From Planctomycetota bacterium (lineage in GTDB: Bacteria; Planctomycetota; MHYJ01; JACQXL01): a stretch of DNA of 10,629 nucleotides. The DNA lies in NCBI GenBank assembly GCA_030018555.1, contig JASEHY010000036.1:1-10629 (forward strand). The letters run 5' to 3'. A program made the translations under genes and the position numbers. Shown piece after piece: positions 1-6,124 of the stretch. The notes under the pieces were generated by a model. The model was given only the letters and a program-made list of their open reading frames with translations, had not been told where the DNA came from and made no database searches. Each line of letters opens with the position of its first letter. Position 1 is the first letter of the stretch.

Positions 1-27
1 TGCTTCGCTATCGCTCGCAATGACATT
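1..27. repeat. Partial dispersed repeat ending in CTCGCAATGACA-like sequence
   Basis: The window opens inside a repeat whose right part, CGCTCGCAATGACA, closely matches both arms of the inverted pair at 1134-1210 (CCTCGCAATGACA and its complement). It also contains a small inverted core, GCTTCGC..CGCTCGC. It is cut by the window edge, so its full extent is unknown. Confidence 0.6.
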
Positions 28-73
28 TTAGGCACTTTGTCAACAGTCTCAATATCAGAAATACTACAATGAA

Positions 74-114
74 AGTATCTGTCCACAGCCCGCCAGAAGT
101 ATCAGGGGATAGGA
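74..114. repeat. Dispersed repeat, copy 1 (AGTATCTGTCC..CCAGAAGTATCAGGGG)
   Basis: The left part (74-89) matches 941-956 at 15 of 16 bases. The right part (93-114) matches 1020-1041 at all 22 bases. Only 3 nt separate the two halves here, against 63 nt in the second copy. The two copies are in the same orientation and bracket the methyltransferase gene. The TAG at 110-112 inside this copy closes the methyltransferase reading frame on its 5' side. A related GGGGACAGGGGAC string occurs at 10403-10415. Confidence 0.75.
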
Positions 115-154
115 TAGCGGGACGCAGGGATTCAAATGTCCCGTAAAGAAATGG

Positions 155-889
155 GTGTTACGGCATTATGAAAGGAAATGGAGGATGAAAAAAAACTATG
201 CCTATATTGATCGGTTTATACAGAAACACCGGATAGCAGGTCGGGTACTAGATCTCCCGGCTGGCACAGGCGCGAAAGCCGACCCACTCAGACAATTTGG
301 AATAGAGGTCTATTCGGCTGATATCTGTCCTCAGCGATTCCAGATCAAAGGACTGAAATGCCAGTATGTAGATATGAATCTACCCTTACCTTATGAAGAC
401 GGCTTCTTTGATGGCATCTGGTGTGCGGAAGGAATTGAACACATAGAAAACCAGTTTGGCTTTATGCGGGAATGCTTCCGGATCCTTAAACCCCGCGGAA
501 AAATAATCATCACAACGCCGAATCTTTTGTATCTCTGGGCGAGGGTTTATTATCTCCTAACAGGTTACCACGGCCCTAAGGAAAAATTCCCAGCGGAGTT
601 AACCAGACGGATAGACGGAGGTCATATTAATTTGCTCTCCTACCCCAAACTCCGCTATATCCTGGCCAATAACGGATTCTCAATTATTGAAGTTAATAGC
701 GTAAACCTCAGCCGAAACAGCCTTATTTGGTTCTGGATTATTCCTCTAATGTATTTAACTAGTTATGCCAAACACATTATAGAAAAAAACCCTGAAAAAC
801 GGAAAAGGGAAACTCTCATCCGTCAAGATACTTTCTCCCTACCTTTGCTATTTTGCAAGAAGCTTATCCTCATTGCAGAGAAAACATAA
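155..889 (+). CDS. Class I SAM-dependent methyltransferase, substrate unknown
   Basis: A 244-residue protein if it starts at the GTG at 155, or 234 residues from the ATG at 185. Motif I, VLDLPAGTG, lies at about 31-39, an acidic residue after beta-2 at D56, the D73 region follows, and an LPYEDGFFDGIW..GIEHIEN segment (78-99) matches the Methyltransf_11/23 family. KPRGKIIITTPN (112-123) follows. A hydrophobic stretch near 189-204 may dock to the membrane. The acceptor cannot be read from sequence; relatives often modify glycans, lipids or quinones. Neither start is convincing. GTG-155 has no clear Shine-Dalgarno, and ATG-185 has GGAGG directly touching it. The frame is open back to 113, where a repeat supplies the stop, so the 5' end may have been trimmed. 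The gene stands alone between repeats. Confidence 0.85.
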   Translation: MLRHYERKWRMKKNYAYIDRFIQKHRIAGRVLDLPAGTGAKADPLRQFGIEVYSADICPQRFQIKGLKCQYVDMNLPLPYEDGFFDGIWCAEGIEHIENQFGFMRECFRILKPRGKIIITTPNLLYLWARVYYLLTGYHGPKEKFPAELTRRIDGGHINLLSYPKLRYILANNGFSIIEVNSVNLSRNSLIWFWIIPLMYLTSYAKHIIEKNPEKRKRETLIRQDTFSLPLLFCKKLILIAEKT

Positions 890-940
890 TGGACATCTCT
901 TGTACCAATTTAGGGGATGCCATACCTAATTATCCAAAAG

Positions 941-1041
941 AGTATCTGTCCCCAGCACCCCGCCTATTAAAGGCGAGGTTCGCCAAAGGCGATAGATGAT
1001 TCCACGCTCGGACGGGTGCCCAGAAGTATCAGGGGATAGGA
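941..1041. repeat. Dispersed repeat, copy 2, interrupted by about 60 extra bases
   Basis: The halves at 941-956 and 1020-1041 match 74-89 and 93-114 in the same orientation. The extra segment (957-1019) contains two small palindromes: CGCC..GGCG at 961-975 and TCGCC-AAA-GGCGA at 980-992. The 18 bases at 975-992 recur at 10508-10525 with only the hairpin loop changed (AAA against ACT). The simplest reading is insertion of a palindrome-bearing segment into an older repeat. Confidence 0.7.
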
Positions 1042-1087
1042 AAATACCAGTGGGGATGAATTGGTGGCTTAAATGTCTGTGCTCTAA

Positions 1088-1237
1088 CCCGGATTATTCA
1101 TAAACCGATTAAAATGATGACACTTTGCTTGGGATTGCTTCGTCGCTCCGCTCCTCGCAATGACACCCTTCCCTTGTCATTGCGAGGTCGCCAGAGGCGA
1201 CCGTGGCAATCTTACCTTACTTTATGAATAATGCGGG
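1088..1237. mobile_element. MITE-like element with 17-bp TIRs and a CTAA target duplication
   Basis: The left terminus CCCGGATTATTCATAAA (1088-1104) and the right terminus TTTATGAATAATGCGGG (1221-1237) are inverted repeats matching at 16 of 17 positions. The four bases outside each end are the same, CTAA (1084-1087 and 1238-1241), as expected of a 4-bp target-site duplication. The element is 150 bp long and has no transposase, so it would be non-autonomous. Its interior holds a second inverted pair built on GATTGC..CTCGCAATGACA. A 4-bp duplication fits several DDE transposase families, and I cannot assign one. It lies 23 bp beyond the 3' end of the neighbouring minus-strand gene, where it should do little harm. 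Confidence 0.7.
1133..1211. repeat. Inverted pair of GATTGC..CTCGCAATGACA repeats inside the MITE
   Basis: The left arm (about 1133-1165) and the right arm (about 1175-1211) are inverted copies sharing GATTGC at one end and CTCGCAATGACA at the other. Their middle parts differ. The right arm has a perfect 7-bp stem, GGTCGCC-AGA-GGCGACC (1186-1202), while the left has a looser TCGCTCCGC string. A partial relative sits at 1-27. I recall similar strings in many unrelated environmental genomes. Confidence 0.65.
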
Positions 1238-1260
1238 CTAAAGGATATAAACGGCTACCA

Positions 1261-2889
1261 TCACCTGTTAAGTTTAACTATACCAAGACGATAATAGACC
1301 TCCAGGGTCAAGATATTGGTAGCGGTGCAATAGACCCTGCTCCCTTCATTACTCCATCTATCAAGTGGGTCCCAACTGCCGTTGGCACAGCCATCATTCT
1401 CAGTCCTCTGGCTTTTTAAGAGGACATCCCGCATTTTATCGTTCCATTGTTTCCAGACCGGACCAGCCGGTCCATCGTATTGATTCAGACAATAAGAGGC
1501 ATAGAACCAATAATAGTAATCAATAATACCCCGTCGGGTGGTGTCCCAGGTAGGGAGGGCTGCTAAGACCTGCTGGACACCGAGTTTTATTAAGGGGTCT
1601 GTGGTTTTCCCGTCTATAAAGATACGCACCATTACACCTATGGCAGTAAGTGACGGTTGGATGACAATATTTCTCGGGTCTTCGTCCTTCGTAATGGCAA
1701 TACTTCCACGGCTGGTATATCCAACTTTACCATAAGTTGGGTCAGTAACATCATCATAGAATGACTTGATACTGTTAAACGTCTCTGGTGGGAGATGAAT
1801 TTTAGCATGCTCAGCGGCCTTGAGAGCCATAACCATCCAGCCCGTTACAGAGGTATCATTCTGTCCGTCTTTTGGCTGATAGCGCCATGCCTTATCAGGA
1901 TTCTGCACCGATAAGAGATACTTTATAGCCCTTTCTACTGGTTCTCTATAGGGTATACTTGCAGGTCTATTCATCAGCAACCCATAAAGGTCTGTGAGGG
2001 CATAAGTAGCCAGTGACTGGTTATACATAAACTTGCCGTCCTTAACTCCACCAAAAGTGCCGTCAGAAAGTTGGACATTAACGAGATATTGAGCGGCTTT
2101 GCGAACAACATCTCCGAAGCGGATGTTTTCACAGGTATATCGTGAAGAAGGAGTATAGCCGGCGCCTGTGAAGGCAAGCATCGCCAGACCAGTAAGCCCG
2201 ATATTAAACCCTTCATCACCAGTGCCTGTGCATGCGGGATGTCCGCCTTGACCATCCAAAGATTTGGCACTCCAAGAACCGTCAGGGTTTTGATGTTTGG
2301 CTAAACTTGCGCCCCGGCAGGGAACAAGTTTACACTGGTTCTGGAATGTCTTAGCGCCCCACGAGCCGTCAGGATTCTGGTGTTTAGCAAGCCAGACAAG
2401 CCCAGAGATAACTGCTGGTTCTGGTGGCTTCCCACCATTGCTACCAGGACCTCCTGGTCTTCCATCGCCATAGCCACCACCAATACCAATCACATCATAA
2501 TTACCTTTATCCGTAATAGGGCTTTTATCAATGTCGTTAGGATTGTCAGTTTTCTCATCAATCACTGGCTCTGTGGTTTCTTTAGTTTCTATCTCCTCCT
2601 TCTGAATCTCTCTTTCTAATACTTCCTTTACCCGTTCTATTTCTTTTGGAGGTTCTTCATCTTTCATATCTATTATTGGGATTTCGCACGGGGGAGGAAC
2701 AGTACTTGCAGATGGCAGGGAAGCAAGAATGAGAATGAGAAAGATATGGAAAGTGAGAGATATTGCCCACCAGGGTGCATTATGCAGTTGTTCCTGTAGC
2801 CAGAGGTTGGGGTCAAATCTCTGCTCCAGAGCCCTTTGTGCCAGAGAGCCATCACAAACCTCTATTTCCTGAATATAATCCGGTTGCAT
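1261..2889 (-). CDS. Membrane-anchored squalene-cyclase/prenyltransferase-repeat protein
   Basis: A 542-residue protein. A short N-terminal segment leads to one membrane helix (about 41-59). A charged Glu/Lys/Pro-rich region (70-125), a Gly-rich linker (135-155) and an alpha/alpha-toroid-like domain (160-540) follow. QW-type motifs QNPDGSW occur at 171-177 and 200-206, with degenerate ones at 273-279 and 329-335. NDTSVTGW (344-351) and a C-terminal GCANGSWDP segment are hallmarks I associate with planctomycete-type terpene cyclase/mutase-like proteins. The DxDD acid motif of squalene-hopene cyclases is not seen, so cyclase activity is unlikely. The N-terminal layout resembles TonB-type anchors, putting the toroid outside the inner membrane. 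AAGGAGA at 2896-2902 lies 6 nt before the ATG. Function unknown; family placement is firm. Confidence 0.85.
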   Translation of the reverse strand: MQPDYIQEIEVCDGSLAQRALEQRFDPNLWLQEQLHNAPWWAISLTFHIFLILILASLPSASTVPPPCEIPIIDMKDEEPPKEIERVKEVLEREIQKEEIETKETTEPVIDEKTDNPNDIDKSPITDKGNYDVIGIGGGYGDGRPGGPGSNGGKPPEPAVISGLVWLAKHQNPDGSWGAKTFQNQCKLVPCRGASLAKHQNPDGSWSAKSLDGQGGHPACTGTGDEGFNIGLTGLAMLAFTGAGYTPSSRYTCENIRFGDVVRKAAQYLVNVQLSDGTFGGVKDGKFMYNQSLATYALTDLYGLLMNRPASIPYREPVERAIKYLLSVQNPDKAWRYQPKDGQNDTSVTGWMVMALKAAEHAKIHLPPETFNSIKSFYDDVTDPTYGKVGYTSRGSIAITKDEDPRNIVIQPSLTAIGVMVRIFIDGKTTDPLIKLGVQQVLAALPTWDTTRRGIIDYYYWFYASYCLNQYDGPAGPVWKQWNDKMRDVLLKSQRTENDGCANGSWDPLDRWSNEGSRVYCTATNILTLEVYYRLGIVKLNR

Positions 2890-2900
2890 AAAGCATCTCC

Positions 2901-3060
2901 TTAGAGCCAGTTTGAACGTAGCGAATTATCCCTCCGACATCCAAATACGGATTCCTATCCCTCCGACATCGGATACCGATTCCTTCGGGATCCCGTCCCT
3001 CACGGGATCCCGTCAGAGGGATAAGGGACGGGATCCCGTTAGGGATAAGGGCTCACTGCA
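2901..3060. repeat. Palindrome cluster upstream of the cyclase-like gene
   Basis: This stretch contains two imperfect tandem copies (2927-2955 and 2956-2983) sharing TATCCCTCCGACATC. After them come three copies of GGGATCCCGT (2987, 3004, 3030), two of which form the 12-bp perfect palindrome ACGGGATCCCGT (3002-3013 and 3028-3039). ATCCCGTCAGAGGGAT (3007-3022) recurs exactly at 4738-4753. TTAGAGCCAGT (2901-2911) matches the outer end of the host repeats at 6125 and 8401. On the minus strand this is the leader of the cyclase-like gene. I find no convincing promoter here, so the gene may depend on read-through or on a non-consensus promoter. Confidence 0.75.
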
Positions 3061-3070
3061 AGAAAGAAAA

Positions 3071-3103
3071 TGGCGCTGGTGCGTCATGGCAACTTCAGCG
3101 CCA
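3071..3103. repeat. Inverted repeat TGGCGCTG..CAGCGCCA
   Basis: Eight-base arms (3071-3078 and 3096-3103) enclose a 17-nt loop. It lies between the RRM gene and the cyclase-like gene and shares the GGCGC theme of the palindromes at 8317-8333 and 8420-8436. Confidence 0.5.
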
Positions 3104-3122
3104 TCTGTAACCTGTCCTGCCT

Positions 3123-3156
3123 GCCTGTGCCCCGATAGACATCGGGGCAGACAGGC
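3123..3156. terminator. Strong hairpin just past the RRM gene stop, possible terminator or palindromic element
   Basis: GCCTGTGCCCCGAT (3123-3136) pairs with ATCGGGGC (3141-3148) and ACAGGC (3151-3156), leaving a 4-nt loop and a 2-nt bulge. It lies about 19 nt past the RRM stop codon in the direction of transcription. There is no U-run after it on the minus strand, so it is not a textbook intrinsic terminator. It could slow transcription or protect the 3' end, or simply be another member of the palindrome family. Confidence 0.4.
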
Positions 3157-3174
3157 GAGCCCCTATTATTATGA

Positions 3175-3474
3175 TTAGTAACGACGGTTATATCCGCCTC
3201 CGCCTTCATATCTTTGTCTTGGTCCTCTTGGTCCGTCTTCTCTCTTTGGACGTGCTTCATCAACCTTGATATTGCGACCTTCTAACTCGGCATTATTTAA
3301 GGCATCTTTTGCCTTTTGAGCTGATTCAGCAGAATCCATTTCCACAAAGCCAAAACCTTTTCCGGCAATAATGGTTACGGAAACGACCTGTCCATGGGCG
3401 CCAAAGGCGCCCCTCAGGGTTTCTTCGGTAGTCTGATAACTCAGATTACCCACATACAGTTTGGTGTTTGCCAT
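3175..3474 (-). CDS. Single-RRM RNA-binding protein with Gly/Arg-rich tail
   Basis: A 99-residue protein with one RNA recognition motif. RNP2 is LYVGNL (6-11) and RNP1 is KGFGFVEM (39-46); their aromatic residues stack on RNA bases. The tail from about 75 is rich in Arg, Pro and Gly and ends in a GGGGY..RRY string, as in cyanobacterial and other bacterial Rbp proteins, many of which are cold-induced. The loop between beta-2 and beta-3 is only about three residues, where many relatives carry around eight to ten more, so the RNA-binding face may be narrower. GGAGGAG (minus strand, 3481-3487) sits 6 nt before the ATG, a strong ribosome site. It has its own predicted promoter at 3683-3711 and a long leader, consistent with post-transcriptional control. 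RNA targets unknown. Confidence 0.9.
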   Translation of the reverse strand: MANTKLYVGNLSYQTTEETLRGAFGAHGQVVSVTIIAGKGFGFVEMDSAESAQKAKDALNNAELEGRNIKVDEARPKREDGPRGPRQRYEGGGGYNRRY

Positions 3475-3596
3475 TTCTTTCTCCTCCGTTATTCTGACTA
3501 GATTGCCACATCTCGTTCAGTCGCTCATAAAATGATACGACAGAGAAGTTCTTAAACAATCTTATTAGGGAATAACATTTCTGATAATATTATTCA

Positions 3597-3648
3597 GGAT
3601 GTCTAAAAAGTGTCAGACCCACTGGGCAGGCATCTTGCTATGACATCC
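3597..3648. repeat. Nested inverted repeat in the leader of the RRM gene
   Basis: GGATGTC (3597-3603) pairs with GACATCC (3642-3648). In the 38-nt loop lies a smaller palindrome, CCCA-C-TGGG (3618-3626), whose core also occurs in the rarA coding start (6074-6086) and at 6371-6391. In the predicted leader RNA of the RRM gene this would fold as one hairpin inside another. Confidence 0.45.
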
Positions 3649-3682
3649 CTACAATAGTCAAGACATCTAATTTATACCCAAC

Positions 3683-3711
3683 AGTTTAACTCTTTCACCT
3701 CCTTTTGTCAA
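3683..3711 (-). promoter_or_regulatory. Sigma70-type promoter for the RRM gene
   Basis: On the minus strand TTGACA (3706-3711) is followed after 17 nt by TAAACT (3683-3688), a perfect -35 and a 4-of-6 -10. Transcription would begin near 3676, giving a leader of about 200 nt. The spacer also contains AAGGAGGTGA, a near-perfect Shine-Dalgarno string, but no plausible start codon follows it. Confidence 0.5.
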
Positions 3712-3723
3712 GCATTTTTACTA

Positions 3724-4701
3724 TTATTCTTTCGTCGCCGGAATAGTTCCCAGTGAAGGCATCCAGAGATACATAAATTGAGATGAGTTAGTCCGCAGGA
3801 CAAATTCGCTTATATAGGCGAGTTCTAAAGAATAGGGCGTGCCCATAAAAGCACCCTCAAATAGACCACCTTTTTTATACTGATACTTAAAAACCTTGGC
3901 TGATTTGAGTTTTGCCATCTCTAATACATTTTTATAGGCATCAGTAATATAGCCAGTTGAGTCCACTAATTTAGTTTTCTCTGCCTCCCGTCCGGTAAGG
4001 ATACGACCATCAGCCAATGTTTTTATCTCCTCTTTAGAGAGGACATTTTTCCTGCCCTGATAGACAACCTCAACAAAATTATTATACATTTCGTCTATAA
4101 TATTCTGGATGAATTGCACTTCTTCTGGGGTCATTTTTCGGAGAGGAGAACCGATATCCTTTGCCTTGCCGGATTTTACTACGACTGGCTGAACCCCTAT
4201 CTTACCCATCAGGTCCTCTAAAATGATGAACAATGAAATTACACCGATAGAGCCAGTGATGGTGGTTGGATGGGCGATGATATAATCACAAGCCATAGCA
4301 ATATAATAACCACCTGAGGCGGCGGTATCGTGTAATAGGGCAATAATGGGCTTATCAGGATGTTTTTGTTTGAACTCTTTGATAGCACGGTAAATGATAT
4401 CGCTGGCAGTAACGCCGCCGCCGGGTGAATCAATCGCAAGGATAATCGCCTTAATCTTCTTGTCTTTCTCTGCTAATTGCAATAACTGATTAACCTTCTC
4501 AGGTGTAACAGCACTTGCACTTGAAAAAGCCGAACGTTGCTCCTGATTTAAGATAACCCCTGTCAGTGGCAATATCAAGACCTTATCACTGCTCTTTTCG
4601 TCACCGATGACGAATTGTTCATCCCATCTTTCTTTCGGGACAAAAGAGAAACAACCTGTAAGGAAGACCGAGATTGCTAACAACAATGTTTTCTTTATCA
4701 T
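3724..4701 (-). CDS. sppA: SppA-type signal peptide peptidase, lipoprotein form
   Basis: A 325-residue S49-family serine protease. These enzymes cut leftover signal peptides and membrane-embedded fragments. Residues 1-17 form a lipoprotein signal with lipobox LTGC (Cys17), so the mature protein should be lipid-anchored, unlike the usual transmembrane SppA. The S49 core includes DSPGGGVTASD (91-101), TAASGGYY with nucleophile Ser129, and GKAKD with general-base Lys181. The Ser-Lys spacing of 52 equals that of Bacillus SppA (S147/K199). The C-terminal region carries FMYLW, resembling the conserved tail of single-domain SppA proteins. AAAGGA precedes the ATG by about 9 nt. It follows rarA by 51 nt on the same strand, so they are probably co-transcribed. 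A second SppA lies at 6569. Confidence 0.93.
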   Translation of the reverse strand: MIKKTLLLAISVFLTGCFSFVPKERWDEQFVIGDEKSSDKVLILPLTGVILNQEQRSAFSSASAVTPEKVNQLLQLAEKDKKIKAIILAIDSPGGGVTASDIIYRAIKEFKQKHPDKPIIALLHDTAASGGYYIAMACDYIIAHPTTITGSIGVISLFIILEDLMGKIGVQPVVVKSGKAKDIGSPLRKMTPEEVQFIQNIIDEMYNNFVEVVYQGRKNVLSKEEIKTLADGRILTGREAEKTKLVDSTGYITDAYKNVLEMAKLKSAKVFKYQYKKGGLFEGAFMGTPYSLELAYISEFVLRTNSSQFMYLWMPSLGTIPATKE

Positions 4702-4737
4702 ATAACCAATTCCTTTCTTTGTCTTATGGTTCCCACC

Positions 4738-4753
4738 ATCCCGTCAGAGGGAT
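4738..4753. repeat. Palindrome ATCCCGTCAGAGGGAT between rarA and sppA
   Basis: This 16-mer is identical to 3007-3022. Its outer arms ATCCC/GGGAT are inverted around a 6-nt centre. It lies directly past rarA; its last base is shared with the rarA stop codon (TAA, minus strand, 4755-4753). It would form a small hairpin in the rarA-sppA transcript. Confidence 0.65.
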
Positions 4754-6117
4754 TATTTTTGTCCTGCTTCAGCGGGATTATTCCAGTATTCTATTCGCTT
4801 TTTTATCTCTTTCTCAAATCCAGAATCGCTGGGTTGATAATATTTAGCATTTTTGAGGTTTTCTGGCAAATAATTCTGCTTTATAAAATGTTGGGGAAAA
4901 TTATGGGGGTACTTGTAATCTTTACCGTAGCCGAGCTTTGCCATTAGGGCTGTTTCAGGATTTCGCAGATGAAGCGGAACAGGTGCGGAAAAGGTCTTCT
5001 GAACATCTTCTTTTACCTTGTTGTATGCGGTATAGATGGAATTGCTCTTAGGTGCGGTTGCCAGATAGATAGCCGCTTGAGCCAAGGCATTATCTGCCTC
5101 AGGCATTCCTACAAAATCCACTGCCTCCTTAGCCGCAATAGCGATAACTAACGCCTGCGGGTCAGCATTGCCTACATCCTCAGAGGCAAAGCGGACCATT
5201 CTTCTTGCGATATAAAGCGGGTCTTCTCCTGCTTCCAGCATCCTGCCTAACCAGTATAATGAGGCATCAGGGTCGCTACCTCGTAAACTCTTATGAAATG
5301 CCGATATCAAGTTAAAATGTTCCTCTCCGGCACGGTCATACAATAAAACTTTTCTCTGGGCTGATTGCTCTACAATCGTTCTGGTTATTATACGCTCTTT
5401 AGAATGAGGAGGAAAACTGTCGGCTGATAATTCTAATAAATTCAGGACAACACGGGCATCACCATTAGCAATGGTGATAATATAATCTTCTGCTTCTTTA
5501 TCCAGTTTGATATTGAGTTTGCCTAATCCCCTCTCATTATCTGATAGGGCATTACGAATGATGGCTGTTATCTCATCGTTCTTTAATTGTCTGAGGACAA
5601 AGACCCGACAGCGTGAAAGCAAAGGAGAGTTGATTTCAAATGATGGATTTTCGGTAGTAGCGCCGATTAGTGATATAATCCCTTTTTCCACATATGGCAA
5701 AAAAGCGTCCTGTTGTGCTTTATTAAAGCGGTGAATCTCGTCAACAAAGAGGACAGTATGTTTTTGATTGTGTTTAAGATTGTATCCGGCGCGTTCCATT
5801 ACGGCTTTGATTTCCTTTATACCTGAGGTAACCGCACTGAAGTTGATGAACTCAAAGATAATCTCTCTGGCAATAAGGAAGGCAAGGGTAGTCTTACCAG
5901 AGCCGGGCGGTCCCCATAAGATAATAGAAGGCATCTGTCCTGACCCATTTTTAATATTGCTTATTGCCTTACGGAGTGGCTTATCAGGGGCGATAATTTC
6001 TTCCTGTCCGATGAACTCCTCAAAAGTGCGTGAACGCATCCGTTCTGCTAATGGAGGCATAGGTTTTCTAACTGTCCCACTGGGACTCTTATCAGACTGG
6101 TGGCTAAAAAGTTCCAT
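4753..6117 (-). CDS. rarA: RarA/MgsA family replication-associated AAA+ ATPase
   Basis: A 454-residue, full-length member of the RarA/MgsA (Mgs1/WRNIP1) family, which works at stalled replication forks together with SSB and RecA. Walker A GPPGSGKT is at 69-76, Walker B LFVDEIHRF at 123-131, sensor-1 GATTENPSF at 152-160 and the LSRCRVF region with the expected arginine finger at 167-173. The C-terminal half carries the family tetramerisation region, with LISAFHKSLRGSDPDASLYWL and YIARRMVRFASEDVGNADP. The MELF start and PLAERMR..FEEFIGQ fit family N-termini. Between them (residues 10-18) lies a stretch encoded by a palindrome, GTCCCACTGGGAC (6074-6086). No good Shine-Dalgarno precedes the ATG. 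A promoter is predicted at 6199-6227, and a dispersed repeat fills most of the leader. Confidence 0.96.
   Translation of the reverse strand: MELFSHQSDKSPSGTVRKPMPPLAERMRSRTFEEFIGQEEIIAPDKPLRKAISNIKNGSGQMPSIILWGPPGSGKTTLAFLIAREIIFEFINFSAVTSGIKEIKAVMERAGYNLKHNQKHTVLFVDEIHRFNKAQQDAFLPYVEKGIISLIGATTENPSFEINSPLLSRCRVFVLRQLKNDEITAIIRNALSDNERGLGKLNIKLDKEAEDYIITIANGDARVVLNLLELSADSFPPHSKERIITRTIVEQSAQRKVLLYDRAGEEHFNLISAFHKSLRGSDPDASLYWLGRMLEAGEDPLYIARRMVRFASEDVGNADPQALVIAIAAKEAVDFVGMPEADNALAQAAIYLATAPKSNSIYTAYNKVKEDVQKTFSAPVPLHLRNPETALMAKLGYGKDYKYPHNFPQHFIKQNYLPENLKNAKYYQPSDSGFEKEIKKRIEYWNNPAEAGQK
6074..6086. repeat. Palindrome GTCCCACTGGGAC inside the rarA coding start
   Basis: A perfect 6-bp stem with a 1-nt centre, in frame, encoding part of residues 10-15 of RarA. 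The same 13 bases, in inverse orientation, form the core of the intergenic palindrome at 6371-6391, about 300 bp away. Confidence 0.6.
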
Positions 6118-6124
6118 TTTCTTG

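Larger units (their letters stand above)
890..1260. other. Gene-free spacer between converging 3' ends, made mostly of repeats
   Basis: This 371-nt spacer separates the stop of the methyltransferase (plus strand) from the stop of the cyclase-like gene (minus strand). It holds a split dispersed repeat (941-1041) and a MITE-like element (1088-1237). I see no credible coding sequence and no hairpin followed by a T-run on either strand. Confidence 0.7.

Noticed and set aside
37..70. Promoter for the methyltransferase (TTGTCA .. TACAAT)
   Set aside because: The spacing is 22 nt and no pairing of boxes at 16-18 nt gives a good match.
1460..1473. GGACC-AGCC-GGTCC inside the cyclase-like gene
   Set aside because: The stem is only 5 bp, and the encoded DGPAGP fits the protein family, so chance is enough.
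1261..2889. Squalene-hopene cyclase or prenyltransferase enzyme
   Set aside because: QW-type repeats are present but the DxDD acid motif is not seen, and the membrane-anchored N-terminus does not fit those enzymes.
2927..3040. CRISPR array
   Set aside because: The repeated units are adjacent or overlapping palindromes without unique spacers of constant length, and no cas gene is present.
2912..3178. 88-residue plus-strand reading frame across the palindrome cluster
   Set aside because: It is made of translated repeats (TDSFGIP, RDKG), has no Shine-Dalgarno and no protein-like pattern, and overlaps the leader of the minus-strand gene.
3396..3412. Palindrome GGGCGCC-AAA-GGCGCCC inside the RRM gene
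   Set aside because: It matches the GGCGCC stem class at 8317 and 8420, but the protein keeps normal RRM spacing here, so an insertion is not supported. It may be substitution or chance.
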